A stretch of DNA of 45,529 nucleotides from an uncultured Romboutsia sp. (GCA_904418825.1 CAJFPU010000004.1:1-45529); one strand, 5' to 3'; counted from the first letter of the stretch, positions 26,351 to 34,542 are shown. Made by a program: numbers and translations. The notes: generated by a model from the letters alone, not told the origin.

Positions 26351-26800
26351 ATGAGTAAGTGCAATATATGTGATGATGAAAAAAATCATTTAGTAAAAGA
26401 ACCATTGGATAAAAAAAAATTTAACAAGCATTTTGATGAATTTAGTAATTATCTAAATCATCAAGAAGCAAGAACAAAGGCATTAGAATTAGTAGGATAT
26501 AAATGGGTAAGATGTAGTAGATGCGAAAAAAATAGAATAGATTACGAAAATATAGATACTATATTTCCTGTAGAAGTATCAAAAAACACAAAGTGTAGAA
26601 AATGTAATAATGATTATAAATGTAGTGTAATTATAAATATGGAAGATATCATAGATAGTTCAACATATGAAAGAAATATGGGTACAGAAGTACAGTTTAA
26701 TTATGAGAAGATTGTAGATTGTAAGTTTTGCTGCAATGAAATACTATTAGAAGGTACAATTGTAGAATATCCTGTAGGAGCTCTAAATTACGTTGATTAA
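26351..26800 (+). CDS. Zinc-ribbon protein, 149 aa, unknown function
   Basis: Four Cys-x2-Cys knuckles, CNIC (4-7), CSRC (about 56-59), CRKC (about 80-83) and CKFC (about 123-126), predict two zinc-binding ribbons separated by helical segments. No catalytic motif. It sits between two defence-type genes under a striking inverted repeat. DNA- or RNA-binding adaptor is a guess. Start ATG with TGGGGGAAG upstream. Confidence 0.75.
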   Translation: MSKCNICDDEKNHLVKEPLDKKKFNKHFDEFSNYLNHQEARTKALELVGYKWVRCSRCEKNRIDYENIDTIFPVEVSKNTKCRKCNNDYKCSVIINMEDIIDSSTYERNMGTEVQFNYEKIVDCKFCCNEILLEGTIVEYPVGALNYVD

Positions 26801-26896
26801 ATTTCTTTTTGGTGTTTATTTGTTGTGTTTTTTAATAATATAAATATAATATAAAAAGTTAACTTATACTTCATAAAATTTAATGATTATAAAGTA

Positions 26897-26961
26897 AAGC
26901 TGCATTTTAATTCATATTACATAGAAGTTTTTAACTATGATATGAGCTAAAATGTAGCTTT
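26897..26961. repeat. Hairpin repeat, copy 1
   Basis: Imperfect inverted repeat with arms AAGCTGCATTTTAATTCATA and ATATGAGCTAAAATGTAGCTT. The right arm and loop-proximal CTATGATATGAGCTAAAATG are identical to copy 2 at 30225-30284. Lies downstream of the zinc-ribbon gene and could end its transcript. Confidence 0.75.
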
Positions 26962-27031
26962 ATTTATATACTACTTATATATGAGTTAATACATTCCGAT
27001 AAATTGTAAAAAAATACATAAAAAATGTAAA

Positions 27032-27050
27032 AATGTCCGTATAAATGTCC
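27032..27050 (+). promoter_or_regulatory. Direct repeat AATGTCC, candidate regulator site
   Basis: AATGTCC occurs twice, 12 bases apart, about 65 bases before the XRE-TPR gene. One copy and the spacer are kept in the decayed leader at 24110. A possible autoregulatory binding site. Confidence 0.4.
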
Positions 27051-27114
27051 TGTTAATTTAACAAATAATTATTTATACTAAAGATACAACATCACAAGGA
27101 GGGCAAAATAGTCA

Positions 27115-28662
27115 ATGCATATAGGGAAATACTTAAAGAAAAAACGAAAAGAAAAGGGATATAGTCAAGAAAGACTAGCAGAATTAGTAGGAGTAGTGGC
27201 AAAAACCATTGCACGTATAGAAAATAATCCATCGCCAAAATCAAACAAAACATTTGAAGGAATATGCAATGTATTGAATATTCTATTATCTGATGATAAA
27301 AATATAAAAGAATTAGAATTTAACAAAAACGTAGATTATTTAAAACCATCTGAAATATTATCAAAACTAAAATTAGAAAATTCACAGGAATTATATTTTG
27401 AGATAGATAATAAATTGACTGATGCATATAGATTAGCCAAAGAAGGAAATTATAAAGAGGCTTTAGATATATACTTAGCTTTTTCAGTTATACTTCCAAA
27501 AGAGTACATATACATAGCATGTGCTAATATGTACTACATGTTAAATAATTATAATAGCGCAATAGAATATAGCGAAAAAGCATTAGTAATAAATGAAAAA
27601 AGTTATGAAGCACTAACAATAAAAGGGATAAGTTATGGAGTATTAAAAGATTATAATAGCTCAATAGATGTATTACTTAAAGCATTAGAAGTTAATAAAA
27701 CCTATGAGGTATATTATAATATAGGCGTTGCATATCATATGACAGAAAAAATAAATGAAGCAATAAGTTACTATGATAAATGTATAGAAATAAATCCTTA
27801 TTTTGAAAGCGCACATTTAAATATTGGGATATGCTACTTTGCAAAGATAAATTTAGAAAAATCATTATATCATCTTAATAAAGCTATAAAATTAAATCCA
27901 AATATGTATCAGGCATACGCAAGATTAGGAGAACACTATAGATTTATAAGTGAGGATGATAAAGCTATAATGTATTTTAAGAAATGCTTAGAGTTAGATA
28001 AAACAAATAAGCAAGCGCTATTTGGTATTAGTATGAGCTTAATAGCACTAGGAGAAATACATGAAGCAATAATATATTTTGGAGAATTATTTAGATTGTA
28101 TTTAAAAGATTATATTGATATAAATAAAGAATTTGGACGTGACTATGTGGTAGTTGATATTGGATATAAAAAGACACAGATTATTACATACGAATATTAC
28201 GGTGATTACATTATATTATCAATTAAAGGACAATCATATAAAGTAAATTTAAGTACAGATAATGGTTTTGTTTTAATTGGAGCTTTACCAATTTCAGATG
28301 GTATAAGTACAATGTTATATCCAACACTAGGCAAGGTATTTAAAAATAAAAAGGAGTTTAATGATGCTATAGAGCAAATAAAATCATCAGTTAAGTTGAT
28401 GCAATATTTTGATAAACCGATACATATAAATTTTGAACGGGAAATCAGTGCAAATATAATAGAAAGAAAAAAAGATGTATTTATGGAAATTATATTTGCT
28501 AATAAATATAGTATTATTGGAATAACTGATACTAAAGGAGAAGGATTTAAAACTTTTATTAAATTATTCAAAAAATACGGCCAATTTAGAGTTCATTTAG
28601 AGTTTGAGAATGAAGTATTTATTATTGATGCATTAAAAAATATCAATTTAAACTTAATATAA
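27115..28662 (+). CDS. XRE regulator with TPR repeats (RRNPP-like)
   Basis: N-terminal HTH (YLKKKRKEKGYSQERLAELV, residues 6-25, continuing to about 60), then at least six TPR units between about 95 and 360 (for example ALDIYLAFSVILPKEYIYIA, AISYYDKCIEINPYFESAHL, AIMYFKKCLELDKTNKQALF), and a C-terminal beta-rich domain of about 160 residues. HTH plus TPR is the layout of RRNPP regulators (Rgg, PlcR, PrgX, AimR) that respond to short peptides. No peptide gene is evident immediately downstream. Ribosome binding site AGGAGGG. It lies at the centre of the defence zone and may control it; peptide control is inference. Confidence 0.85.
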   Translation: MHIGKYLKKKRKEKGYSQERLAELVGVVAKTIARIENNPSPKSNKTFEGICNVLNILLSDDKNIKELEFNKNVDYLKPSEILSKLKLENSQELYFEIDNKLTDAYRLAKEGNYKEALDIYLAFSVILPKEYIYIACANMYYMLNNYNSAIEYSEKALVINEKSYEALTIKGISYGVLKDYNSSIDVLLKALEVNKTYEVYYNIGVAYHMTEKINEAISYYDKCIEINPYFESAHLNIGICYFAKINLEKSLYHLNKAIKLNPNMYQAYARLGEHYRFISEDDKAIMYFKKCLELDKTNKQALFGISMSLIALGEIHEAIIYFGELFRLYLKDYIDINKEFGRDYVVVDIGYKKTQIITYEYYGDYIILSIKGQSYKVNLSTDNGFVLIGALPISDGISTMLYPTLGKVFKNKKEFNDAIEQIKSSVKLMQYFDKPIHINFEREISANIIERKKDVFMEIIFANKYSIIGITDTKGEGFKTFIKLFKKYGQFRVHLEFENEVFIIDALKNINLNLI

Positions 28663-28725
28663 TTTATAATCAAATAGTTAGAATTACTTTGTAATTTAGG
28701 TTTAGATAAAAGGGGATTGTAAATA

Positions 28726-28989
28726 GTGAATAAAACAATAGGTTCAAGGATACAAAAAATAAGAATAAAGAAAAACTTAACAATAAGAGAACTATGCAAT
28801 TTAACTAAAATAGATGAAGTATCACTGTCTACATATGAAAGTGGAATAATAGAGCCAAGTGTTAGAGAAATAGCAATAATATCAAGAGTATTAAATGTAA
28901 CATCAGATTATATATTAGGACGTATAGATGAAGAAACAAATGATTTATATATACTAAATAGATATAAATATTATAATATAAATAGTTAA
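28726..28989 (+). CDS. Small XRE transcriptional regulator
   Basis: An 87-residue single HTH protein (IQKIRIKKNLTIRELCNLTK, then SLSTYESGIIEPSVREIAII), ending in a short polar tail. Start GTG at 28726 with AAAAGGGGA upstream. It follows the TPR regulator by 63 bases and may be co-transcribed; it lies just upstream of the MntA/HepT locus. Confidence 0.85.
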   Translation: MNKTIGSRIQKIRIKKNLTIRELCNLTKIDEVSLSTYESGIIEPSVREIAIISRVLNVTSDYILGRIDEETNDLYILNRYKYYNINS

Positions 28990-29068
28990 TAAAATAATAA
29001 AAATAACTTTATCGGATAGTGTAAAAATCATTTAATAGTGAATTGTTTTAACTATATATAAAATGTGG

Positions 29069-29172
29069 TATAATAAATTAGATAGTAAGCAAATAATTGA
29101 AGTTGCCACTAGGGATTATATAAAAGTAAATATTAAGAGCTCTGGAAACTTTATAAGACCAGAGCCTTTTTA
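29069..29172 (+). ncRNA. Short terminated transcript upstream of mntA (candidate attenuator or sRNA)
   Basis: A perfect -10 box TATAAT (29069-29074, weak -35) is followed after about 60 bases by an intrinsic terminator GCTCTGG / CCAGAGC plus CTTTTTAG (29139-29170), 40 bases before mntA. RNA polymerase starting here would make a roughly 90-nt RNA unless it reads through into the toxin-antitoxin genes. No known riboswitch core is recognised in it. Confidence 0.45.
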
Positions 29173-29212
29173 GTACTATAAATTTTATAAATATATAAGA
29201 GGTGATTTAGAG

Positions 29213-29593
29213 ATGAGAAATATATCACAGGAAACTAAAGACTCAATAGTAAATATATTTCCTAAAGAAAATACTCTAGCAATTATAATATTTGGTAGTT
29301 TTGGTACAGACAGAGCAACCTATAATAGTGATATAGATATAGCATGGATACCAACTAAAAAAGTACCGATTACAGAACTTGCAGTTAAAACTCAATCTCT
29401 AAGAAATGTATTAGATATTGATGTGGATTTAAAAATTGTTACAGATAATTATACAGTAGAACTTAGAAAAAATATATTCGAAGGTGATATCATATATCAA
29501 TCTAAAGAGTTTCAAGATTATCTAAATAATTTTTATATTGAAAATAGTGATGTTATAGATATATTAAACTGGAGGGATATGCATGGTAGTTAA
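29213..29593 (+). CDS. mntA: MntA-type nucleotidyltransferase antitoxin
   Basis: Minimal nucleotidyltransferase of 126 residues. The GS-x10-D-x-D signature is intact (GSFGTDRATYNSDIDI) at about residues 24-39. In characterised HepT/MntA systems the antitoxin inactivates the HEPN RNase toxin by adding AMP units to a tyrosine near its active site. The gene overlaps hepT by 11 bases, a coupled operon in the antitoxin-first order. Ribosome binding site AAGAGGTG. Confidence 0.93.
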   Translation: MRNISQETKDSIVNIFPKENTLAIIIFGSFGTDRATYNSDIDIAWIPTKKVPITELAVKTQSLRNVLDIDVDLKIVTDNYTVELRKNIFEGDIIYQSKEFQDYLNNFYIENSDVIDILNWRDMHGS

Positions 29594-30017
29594 AAATAAA
29601 TTAGCTTGGAGTTCTATAGAAGCTGTAAATAGAGATTTTGGATCATGTTTATATGATTTACAAAACTTTAAAATGTTATATAACAAAGAGGATATGCCAC
29701 CTTTATGGGAGAGATATATTAAGGAAGGTTTTAAAAATTATATGGTTTCTTTCTTGGAATTAACAAAAGCTATGCTATATTATAAGACTATTGATTTAAA
29801 TATAAAATCTAAGAATTTTTATGATTATCTTTTGGCGTGTGAGTATCATAACTTATTGCCTAAAAATTCTGCAATAGTTATAGAAACACTTCGTAAGTTA
29901 AGAAATGATGATTCACATGGTTATGATATACCTGAGTTTGAAGAAATGTATGAGCTGTTTACAGAAAATGAAGATGTGTTTGTTAGTATAAGAAATAGTT
30001 GTAATAGTAATTTATAA
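29583..30017 (+). CDS. hepT: HepT-type HEPN RNase toxin
   Basis: A 144-residue alpha-helical HEPN protein. The catalytic R-x4-H-x-Y motif is complete (RNDDSHGY, about residues 104-111); the Tyr is the residue AMP-modified by MntA in the studied systems. Ribosome binding site GGAGG within the end of mntA. Toxin plus antitoxin may stabilise the element or act in abortive defence. Confidence 0.93.
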   Translation: MVVKNKLAWSSIEAVNRDFGSCLYDLQNFKMLYNKEDMPPLWERYIKEGFKNYMVSFLELTKAMLYYKTIDLNIKSKNFYDYLLACEYHNLLPKNSAIVIETLRKLRNDDSHGYDIPEFEEMYELFTENEDVFVSIRNSCNSNL

Positions 30018-30589
30018 TAGATTAGAAAAAGATTTAATAAATAGTATGTTAATTAAATTAATCTAGTAATTGGATTAGTAGATATTAAAATTTTAAAGTT
30101 ATATAATATGATATACATAGTATAATATGTACTGGGATCTGCTTCGCATAAATTAACCTTCGGTTATTCAGCCCCGGTATGGTGAAAACTTACACTTCGT
30201 AAAAACTAAGACATACAAGGTGATGCTACATTTTAGCTCATATTACATAGGAAAAATTGACTATGATATGAGCTAAAATGTAGCTTTATTTGTGTGCTAA
30301 CTATTTACTACATTTCAGCTTTCACCATACTCCCACCGCGCTCTCTGCTCCCCCACCTCCTATCCCTTATATATTAATTAGGGAATTAAAAAATACATTG
30401 AATGAGTTATTATATATAGTATTAATTTATGCTCTTCAATGGTTTTAATTTAGTATCTTCTATTAATTGACAGTTAAATAACAAGATGCTACCATTTATG
30501 ATGATAAAGAATATAATTGTACTTGTATCATTAGAATTAGTACTAAGATATTAACTTGAGTATTAATTTTAACCTAAAATCTTTGATAT
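30018..30589. other. 572-base gene-free region with nested inverted repeats
   Basis: Contains the hairpin repeat copy 2 (30225-30284). Around it lies an outer inverted pair GTATGGTGAAA (about 30178) / TTTCACCATAC (about 30322). GC-richer islands (CCTTCGGTTATTCAGCCCCGG and CCACCGCGCTCTCTGCTCCC) interrupt otherwise AT-rich DNA. No ORF with a credible start. This could be a decayed mobile repeat or a non-coding RNA; nothing identifies it. Confidence 0.5.
30225..30284. repeat. Hairpin repeat, copy 2
   Basis: Near-perfect 24-base arms (GCTACATTTTAGCTCATAT / ATATGAGCTAAAATGTAGC plus ACATAG / CTATG). Shares most of its right arm with copy 1 at 26897. The two copies bracket the XRE-TPR, XRE, mntA and hepT genes. 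Confidence 0.8.
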
Positions 30590-30599
30590 GAAAGGATGT

Positions 30600-30790
30600 G
30601 ATGAACGGAAATCCCGATTATTCGGGCTAAACAGAGGGGGAGCGCCCTGTGTTTTGTAAATAACAGCGATGGGAAGCCGTGTTCCGGCGTGAGAGGAAGC
30701 CATTAAGCTTCGACCGATTTTCCATAGAATCTTTATGATTCTATTATGTTATGGAGAACGTTGCTGTTATTGCCGTTCTCACAGATTTTT
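30600..30790 (+). promoter_or_regulatory. Structured leader RNA with terminator switch upstream of thiW (riboswitch candidate)
   Basis: GC-rich stretch in AT-rich surroundings. Pairings found by eye: outer GAACGG (30603) with CCGTTC (30773); ATAACAGC (30660) with GCTGTTAT (30763); ATGGGAA (30669) with TTTCCAT (30719); hairpins CCCGA/TCGGG, GCCG/CGGC, GAAGC/GCTTC and ATAGAATC/GATTCTAT. A competing hairpin GAGAACG (30754) / CGTTCTC (30774), followed by ATTTTTT, has the form of an intrinsic terminator and uses the same bases as the outer stems. The thiW start is 18 bases on. It is not a TPP, cobalamin, FMN or SAM class that I can recognise. Confidence 0.65.
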
Positions 30791-30808
30791 TGAAAAGGGG
30801 TTTTAGAG

Positions 30809-31327
30809 ATGAATAATAAAACAAAGAAGTTATGTATTGCGAGTATTTTATGTACTGTAGCTATTATTGGGAGTATGTTTTCAATTCCTGTATTTGGTAG
30901 TAAATGTTCTCCAATTCAGCATATGGTAAATATTCTTTGTGCAGTAGCACTAGGACCATGGTATGGTATTGGAGTAGCTTTTACAGCAAGTTTAATACGT
31001 AATATTTTGGGAATAGGAAGTATAATGGCTTTTCCAGGAAGTATGTTTGGTGCATTATTTTGTGGAATTGCATATTGGAAATATAAAAGCATAACTGTTA
31101 CTTTAATTGCTGAAGTTTTAGCAACCTCTATATTAGGAGGATTTAGTGCTTATCCTATTGCAACTTTGATAATGGGTGTTGATGCAGGAAGTATTGCGTA
31201 TTATGGATATATTTTGCCATTTTTTATTTCAACTTTAGGTGGAGCAATTCTATCAGCATTTATTGTTATAAATTTAGAAAAAGCTGGTGGATTGAGTATA
31301 TTTAAAGAATATAGAGAAGTAAAATAA
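30809..31327 (+). CDS. thiW: ThiW, S component of an ECF transporter for a thiamin precursor
   Basis: A 172-residue integral membrane protein with about five to six membrane segments. Recognisable ThiW sequence includes FSIPVFGSKCSPIQHMVNIL and CAVALGPWYGIGVAFTASLI near residues 24-65, then AFPGSMFGALFCGIAYW. ThiW is the substrate-binding subunit thought to take up the thiazole precursor with the shared ECF energising module, which is not encoded here. Ribosome binding site AAAAGGGG. It has its own leader and is separated from thiD by a TPP riboswitch. Confidence 0.93.
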   Translation: MNNKTKKLCIASILCTVAIIGSMFSIPVFGSKCSPIQHMVNILCAVALGPWYGIGVAFTASLIRNILGIGSIMAFPGSMFGALFCGIAYWKYKSITVTLIAEVLATSILGGFSAYPIATLIMGVDAGSIAYYGYILPFFISTLGGAILSAFIVINLEKAGGLSIFKEYREVK

Positions 31328-31399
31328 GTAATTTAGAAAAAAATAATAATTGACTTTAGAATAAAATCTACTATAATTAAATTAAAAATAAATAATTAA

Positions 31400-31481
31400 T
31401 GCTAGGGGTGCCATTGGCTGAGAGGTTATAAACCGACCCTTATTACCTGATCTGGTTAGTACCAGCGTAGGAAAGCAACAA
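31400..31481 (+). promoter_or_regulatory. TPP riboswitch (THI element)
   Basis: Conserved core visible in order: AGGGGTGCC, GGCTGAGA, ACCCTTA, ACCTGATCTGGTTAGTACCA and GCGTAGGAAA. Upstream of thiD and followed at 31541 by an intrinsic terminator, so it should stop transcription of the salvage operon when thiamin pyrophosphate is plentiful. Confidence 0.97.
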
Positions 31482-31540
31482 TAAATATTAATATAATAAT
31501 CTAAGTAATAAAAAGATAATTATAATAAATGTAAATTTGG

Positions 31541-31572
31541 AAGCTATACCTATATCAGGTATAGCTTTTTTA
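31541..31572 (+). terminator. Riboswitch-controlled terminator
   Basis: AAGCTATACC / GGTATAGCTT stem followed by TTTTT, 32 bases before thiD. Confidence 0.92.
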
Positions 31573-31603
31573 TTTGTCAAAATCATTTAAAGGAGTATAA
31601 AAT

Positions 31604-32395
31604 ATGAAAAATTACAAAATACCCACATTAACAATTGCTGGGTCGGATTCATCAGGTGGAGCTGGTATTCAAGCTGACTTAAAAACTTTTTCAGCTATAG
31701 GAACTTATGGAATGAGTGTTATAACAGCTATAACTGCTCAAAATACACAAGGTGTATTTGAGGTAGAGGAACTAAGTTCAAATATAATAAAATCACAGAT
31801 AAAAGTAGTATGTGAGGATATATCACCAAAAGCAATTAAAGTTGGTATGGTATCTTCTCCACAAATTATAAAGGATATAGTAGATACTTTAGACCAATAT
31901 CCTTGTGAATACTTAGTAGTTGACCCAGTTATGATTTCAAAAAGTGGTTACTCATTACTAAGACCAGAGGCAAAACAAAATTTAATAAAATATCTTATAC
32001 CTAAGGCATACATAGTAACACCAAATATTCCAGAGGCAGAAGAAATAACAAATATGAAAATAGAAACTGTTGAAGATATGAAAAAAGCAGGTCAAATAAT
32101 ATTAAATTTAGGTCCAAAGTATGTGCTTATGAAGGGTGGACACTTAAATGGAGATTGTGTAGACATACTTATAGGAAAAGACTTATTTGAAGTTTTTGAA
32201 GGTGAAAGAATAGACAGAAAAAATACTCATGGAACAGGTTGTACAATATCTTCAGCTATAACATCTCATTTAGCATTAGGATATGACATAAAAGAAGCTG
32301 TAAGACTTAGTAAAGAATATATAACAGAAGCTATAAGACATAGTTTTGACATAGGAAAAGGCGTTGGACCAGTACACCATTTTTATAAATTTTAA
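31604..32395 (+). CDS. thiD: HMP / HMP-phosphate kinase ThiD
   Basis: Phosphorylates 4-amino-5-hydroxymethyl-2-methylpyrimidine (HMP) twice to HMP-PP. Ribokinase-fold family of normal length (263 residues). Signatures are TIAGSDSSGGAGIQADLKTF (residues 9-28), VVDPVMISKSG near 107, TPNIPEAEEIT, and the anion-hole NTHGTGCTISSA (about 205-216) with catalytic Cys/Asp region. First gene after the riboswitch; ribosome binding site AAAGGAG. Confidence 0.97.
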   Translation: MKNYKIPTLTIAGSDSSGGAGIQADLKTFSAIGTYGMSVITAITAQNTQGVFEVEELSSNIIKSQIKVVCEDISPKAIKVGMVSSPQIIKDIVDTLDQYPCEYLVVDPVMISKSGYSLLRPEAKQNLIKYLIPKAYIVTPNIPEAEEITNMKIETVEDMKKAGQIILNLGPKYVLMKGGHLNGDCVDILIGKDLFEVFEGERIDRKNTHGTGCTISSAITSHLALGYDIKEAVRLSKEYITEAIRHSFDIGKGVGPVHHFYKF

Positions 32396-32423
32396 AAAAT
32401 AATTGGAATATGGAGGGATTAGT

Positions 32424-33227
32424 ATGGTAAAAATATTTGATTTAATAGATAAGGTTAAAAAGATAAACCCATTAATACTACATTATACAAATAACGTAAC
32501 TATAACAGATTGTGCAAATGCAACTTTAGCAATAGGTGCAAGTCCACTTATGAGTTTTTCCTATGAAGAAGTTGATGATATAGTAAAAGTCTCTAGTGCT
32601 GTTGTAATAAATATAGGGACTATGAATAGTCAAATTTTAGATTTATTTGTTTTAGCAGGAAAGACTGCTAATAAATATAACAAGCCAGTTATACTAGACC
32701 CAGTAGGTGTGTTTGCTACTAAAGCTAGAAGTGAATTTACTAATAAGTTACTTAATGAAGTTAAGTTTGATGTTATTAGAGGTAACATATCAGAAATACA
32801 ATTTTTAGGTGGTTTAGATGTAAATGGAAAGGGTGTAGATTCTTTCGATGATGGAAGTGATTCTACACACATAGTTGAATCTGTTGCGAAAAAACTAGAG
32901 TGTGTAGTTGTAGCATCAGGAAAGATAGACTTAATAAGTGATGGTGAAACTACTTATAAAATACAAAATGGTAGCTCAAAATTAAAGTTTATAACTGGTA
33001 CAGGATGTATGAGTACAAGTTTAATAGGAAGTTTCTTACCATGTGCAGACAATATAATTGACGCAGCTGTTATGGGTACGCTTGCAATGAGTATAAGTGG
33101 AGAAATAGCGGATAAAGAAAATCCAGCAATAGGAACATATAAAACTTTGTTATTTGATAATTTATTCTTATTAAATAAAGAAACTTTAGAAACGTATGCA
33201 AGAGTTGATATTAAAGGTATAAATTAA
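32424..33227 (+). CDS. thiM: Hydroxyethylthiazole kinase ThiM
   Basis: Phosphorylates the thiazole alcohol for thiamin salvage. Family motifs are LHYTNNVTITDCANATLAIG near residue 19, DPVGVFATKARSEF, and ITGTGCMSTSLIGSF (catalytic Cys, about 193-207). I place the start at ATG 32424 because TGGAGGG is correctly spaced; the track ORF adds seven residues without a site. 28 bases after thiD. Confidence 0.97.
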   Translation: MVKIFDLIDKVKKINPLILHYTNNVTITDCANATLAIGASPLMSFSYEEVDDIVKVSSAVVINIGTMNSQILDLFVLAGKTANKYNKPVILDPVGVFATKARSEFTNKLLNEVKFDVIRGNISEIQFLGGLDVNGKGVDSFDDGSDSTHIVESVAKKLECVVVASGKIDLISDGETTYKIQNGSSKLKFITGTGCMSTSLIGSFLPCADNIIDAAVMGTLAMSISGEIADKENPAIGTYKTLLFDNLFLLNKETLETYARVDIKGIN

Positions 33228-33247
33228 CTATTATGGGGGAGAAAGAA

Positions 33248-33910
33248 ATGTTAATTACAGATTATTTATTTGAAAATGTAAAGCCTATATGGGATGCATA
33301 TTTAGAACATGATTTTATAATGGATATGGGAAATGGAAATCTATGCAAGGATAAATTTAAAGATTATTTGATACAAGATTATCTTTATTTAAAAGAGTAT
33401 GCAAAAGTATATGCTATGGCTTTGGTAAAATGTAAAAATATAGAACAAATGAAGTTTTGCCAAAATAGTATAAATGGTATCTTAGAAGATGAAAGTGCAA
33501 CGCATATTTGGTATCTAAAAAACTTTGGAGAGAAAATAGAAGAACTTGAAGACTATAAAATAAAAGAAGCTAATGAAAACTATACAAGTTATATGAAATC
33601 TATAGCTCTTACAGGTGATTTATTAGATACTATGGTAAGTGTTTTACCATGTGCTTGGAGCTATTATTATATAGGTAAAAAATTAAAAGAAACTTATAAA
33701 GAAAATTTAGAAGATAACTTTTATAAAAGCTGGATAGAATCTTATTCCTGTGAAGGTTATGAACAAGTTGCAAGAACTAGTATAGAGTTTGTAAATACAT
33801 TGAGTGAAAATATTGATGAGAATAAAAAAGAAAAATTAAAAGACATATTTACAAAAGCAAGTATTTATGAAATGGAATTTTGGGATATGGCATATGAGGA
33901 GATTAAATAG
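33248..33910 (+). CDS. tenA: TenA aminopyrimidine aminohydrolase
   Basis: Hydrolyses base-degraded thiamin pyrimidine (aminoaminomethyl form) to HMP for salvage. 220 residues. The catalytic Cys is in VLPCAWSYYYIG (about 136) and the late Glu in YEMEFWDMAYE (about 210); D and Y residues of the pocket are present in KDYLIQDYLYLKEYAKVYA. Start at ATG 33248, with GGGGGAG of the ORF-track start serving as the ribosome binding site. Its stop overlaps the GTG start of thiE by one base. Confidence 0.95.
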   Translation: MLITDYLFENVKPIWDAYLEHDFIMDMGNGNLCKDKFKDYLIQDYLYLKEYAKVYAMALVKCKNIEQMKFCQNSINGILEDESATHIWYLKNFGEKIEELEDYKIKEANENYTSYMKSIALTGDLLDTMVSVLPCAWSYYYIGKKLKETYKENLEDNFYKSWIESYSCEGYEQVARTSIEFVNTLSENIDENKKEKLKDIFTKASIYEMEFWDMAYEEIK

Positions 33911-34542
33911 TGATAAATAAAGAGAAATTAAAGAAAGACCTTAAACTATACTTAGTTACAGATTCAGAAATATTAAAAGATAGAGACTTTTATAAATGTA
34001 TAGAAGATGCCATAAAAAGTGGAGTTACTATGGTACAACTTAGAGAGAAAAATACAGATGGTAAAGAGTTTTTAGAAAAGGCAATAAAACTTAGAGAACT
34101 TACTAATAAGTATAATGTTACATTTGTAATTAATGATAGAATAGATATAGCAATGCTTGTAGATGCAGATGGAGTTCATATAGGACAAAGTGATATAGAT
34201 GCAGTTTCTGCAAGAAAGTTACTTGGAGATAATAAAATTATAGGAGTTTCAGCTAGAAACTTACAAGAAGCTAAGATAGCTAAAGAAAATGGTGCAGATT
34301 ACTTAGGTATTGGAGCGATGTTTTCAACTTCAACTAAAAGTGATGCAAAGTTAGTTTCTTTTAATACATTAGAAGAAATTATAAAAGAAGTAAATTTACC
34401 TTTTGTATTAATTGGAGGTATAACTTTAGATAATGTTAAAAAATTAAAACACTTTAAACCTGATGGATATGCTTTAGTATCAGGTATTTTAGGCACAGAT
34501 GATATAAGTAAACGAGTTGAGAAATGGTATGAAAGAATTTAA
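33910..34542 (+). CDS. thiE: Thiamin-phosphate synthase ThiE
   Basis: Joins HMP-PP and thiazole phosphate to thiamin phosphate in a TIM barrel. Motifs are LVTDSEI at the start, VQLREKN, NDRIDIAMLVDADGVHIGQSD, GIGAMFSTSTKSDA and VLIGGITLDN. The usual GPIFPTxTK loop is here GAMFSTSTK, still with the phosphate-binding residues. Start is GTG 33910, translationally coupled to tenA. 210 residues. Confidence 0.96.
   Translation: MINKEKLKKDLKLYLVTDSEILKDRDFYKCIEDAIKSGVTMVQLREKNTDGKEFLEKAIKLRELTNKYNVTFVINDRIDIAMLVDADGVHIGQSDIDAVSARKLLGDNKIIGVSARNLQEAKIAKENGADYLGIGAMFSTSTKSDAKLVSFNTLEEIIKEVNLPFVLIGGITLDNVKKLKHFKPDGYALVSGILGTDDISKRVEKWYERI

Noticed and set aside
29069-29172. Type III toxin-antitoxin RNA (ToxIN-like) before the toxin genes
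   Set aside because: A terminator precedes the operon, but there are no tandem RNA repeats and the downstream proteins are clearly the type VII MntA/HepT pair.
24040-30590. CRISPR array or tRNA genes in the AT-rich gaps
   Set aside because: No regularly spaced repeats and no cloverleaf-like segment found on reading; the repeats there are isolated hairpins.
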